DNA of 5,847 nt from Pseudomonadota bacterium. GTDB lineage: Bacteria; Pseudomonadota; Alphaproteobacteria; Rs-D84. Below, piece after piece: positions 5,124-5,847 of this stretch (its first letter is position 1; each line of letters starts with the position of its first letter). Made by a program: the position numbers and the translations under genes. Below the pieces are notes generated by a model. The model had not been told where the DNA came from, ran no database searches, and saw nothing but the letters and a program-made list of their open reading frames with translations. The stretch lies in the NCBI GenBank assembly GCA_009781955.1, contig WQUT01000025.1, positions 1 through 5,847 of the forward strand. Direction: 5' to 3'.

Positions 5124-5129
5124 AAAGGA
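5124..5129 (+). promoter_or_regulatory. Ribosome binding site of rnj
   Basis: AAAGGA lies 9 bases before ATG 5139 in a very AT-rich, probably unstructured stretch right after the multi-hairpin element. It fixes this ATG as the start and therefore shows that the long N-terminal extension, repeats included, is translated. No convincing promoter is visible in the 28 bases between the element and the start codon; TTAGGT (5092-5097) with TATATA (5115-5120) is a weak candidate. Confidence 0.65.
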
Positions 5130-5138
5130 AAATATATT

Positions 5139-5847
5139 ATGGTAAAACTAAGAAAAGAAAAAAACGATAATAATGAAAGAAACAAGATAGGCAACATCGG
5201 ATTTTTGGCCAACGGCGACGATTATATGGATGACGATTTGGATGGCAAGGGCGCGGCAATCGCCGCAGCGCAAACCGCCACTGCAAAGACCAAAGACCAA
5301 AGATCAAAAACCAAAGATTCCGGCAAATCCAAAACGACCAACGACCAACGACCAACGACCAACGACCAAAGTGACGACACCGTATACTTCTTTGCGCTCG
5401 GCGGGTTGGAGCATGTCGGCCAGAACATGTATGTCTATAAATACCGCGGAAAATACCTGGTCGTTGACGCGGGCATGGGATTTCTAGAAGGGGAATTTGA
5501 AGGCGCGGACACGAAATATCCGGACACGAAATTCCTGGAAAAGCACAAGAAAGACGTCCTGGCGTTCGTCATCACCCACGGGCACGAAGACCATACCGGC
5601 GCATTGAAATACATCTGGGAAAAATTCCGCGCGCCGATTTACTGCACGCGGTTTGTGGAAAAATTCATGCGCAAAACTTTTAACGGCGTGGGGATAGAGA
5701 CCAAGCCGGACGATTTCCGCATCTTTAACCACAACGGCGATAATTTTAATATCGGCCCGTTTGAGTTGGAAACTTTCCACGTGTCGCATTCGGTGCCAGA
5801 GGCGAACATGATTGTGATCAAAACGGCCCAGGGAAAAATCCTGCATA
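5139..5847 (+). CDS. rnj: Ribonuclease J, N-terminal 236 residues (3' end outside window)
   Basis: Metallo-beta-lactamase/beta-CASP nuclease that cuts mRNA internally and degrades it 5'-3', also maturing rRNA ends. The catalytic core starts at about residue 82 (VYFFALGGLEHVGQN), where RNase J proteins usually begin with LPLGGxxEIGxN. D110 (VVDAG), the zinc motif HGHEDH (H147, H149, D151, H152) and HVSHSVPEAN (around H217) follow in the correct order and spacing. The window ends at GKILH, where TGD normally follows, so the rest of the lactamase domain, the beta-CASP domain and the C-terminal domain are outside. Residues 1-81 form an extension not usual in the family: lysine-rich (VKLRKEKNDNNERNK), then acidic (DDYMDDDLD), then a repeat-encoded tract with TKDQRSK and TTNDQRP. 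It is probably disordered. The frame is open from the ATG to the window edge. The pairing with nrnA upstream fits a shared role in RNA decay. Confidence 0.93.
   Translation, partial: MVKLRKEKNDNNERNKIGNIGFLANGDDYMDDDLDGKGAAIAAAQTATAKTKDQRSKTKDSGKSKTTNDQRPTTNDQSDDTVYFFALGGLEHVGQNMYVYKYRGKYLVVDAGMGFLEGEFEGADTKYPDTKFLEKHKKDVLAFVITHGHEDHTGALKYIWEKFRAPIYCTRFVEKFMRKTFNGVGIETKPDDFRIFNHNGDNFNIGPFELETFHVSHSVPEANMIVIKTAQGKILH
5288..5370 (+). repeat. Heptanucleotide tandem repeats inside rnj
   Basis: Two tracts share a 7-base unit. The first is GACCAAA, GACCAAA, GATCAAA, AACCAAA (5288-5315). The second has four perfect copies of GACCAAC followed by GACCAAA (5336-5370). Because 7 and 3 have no common factor, three units encode one 7-residue peptide period, seen as TKDQRSK and TTNDQRP, and the array stays open in this frame. 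The unit count can change the frame, since only multiples of three units keep it. The complement reads TTGGTC repeated, a dispersed repeat type I recall seeing in many unrelated genomes. Confidence 0.9.

Noticed and set aside
5288..5370. CRISPR-like array
   Set aside because: Units are 7 bases long and directly joined with no spacers, and lie inside a coding region.
5230..5487. Plus-strand open frame with KDQK/NDQRPTT repeats overlapping rnj
   Set aside because: It is the +1 frame of the heptamer array. The overlapping frame from 5139 continues into full RNase J motifs and has a ribosome site.

Overview
The window (about 50% GC by eye) is a compact piece of bacterial chromosome. It carries housekeeping genes for translation, RNA decay and chromosome packaging, two proteins I do not recognise, and an unusual density of palindromic DNA. 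Shine-Dalgarno sites are of the AAAGG(A) type and two clear sigma70-type promoters are visible. The lineage is uncertain. HU and RNase J read as alphaproteobacterial-like, for example the RNase J stretch HGHEDH followed by HSVPEANMIVI. The alanyl-tRNA synthetase is instead the short type without a C-Ala domain that I associate with Candidate Phyla (Patescibacteria) and some gut lineages. My best guess is an uncultured, perhaps host-associated alphaproteobacterium, held with low confidence.

Layout from left to right: the 5' part of an HU-family gene on the minus strand (1-168) with a sigma70 promoter whose -35 box contains the stop codon of the next gene; a three-segment membrane protein on the minus strand (286-780), apparently read from a leaderless mRNA; a divergent promoter region (781-897) holding a perfect 32-bp palindrome; alaS (898-2793), carrying an in-frame 137-bp palindromic element; a hairpin-rich spacer; a cysteine-rich unknown protein (2920-3681); a DHH/DHHA1 phosphoesterase of the NrnA type (3739-4692); a 446-bp gene-free stretch with a cluster of three hairpins and then a 174-bp multi-hairpin element (4937-5110); and the 5' part of an RNase J gene (from 5139), whose N-terminal extension is written in heptanucleotide tandem repeats. 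The right edge cuts RNase J just before its next expected metal-binding motif.

Functionally, NrnA (removal of very short RNA and of pAp) and RNase J (endonuclease and 5'-3' exonuclease) sit side by side as two stages of RNA degradation, next to a tRNA synthetase. The four plus-strand genes run in one direction, but the gaps are large enough that separate transcripts are likely, at least for rnj.

The most interesting signal is not a gene. At least four different palindromic or hairpin elements and one tandem-repeat tract lie within 6 kb, and two of these repeats are translated inside essential-type proteins (AlaRS and RNase J). This resembles the way Rickettsia palindromic elements colonise coding sequence, but I do not recognise these elements as that family.
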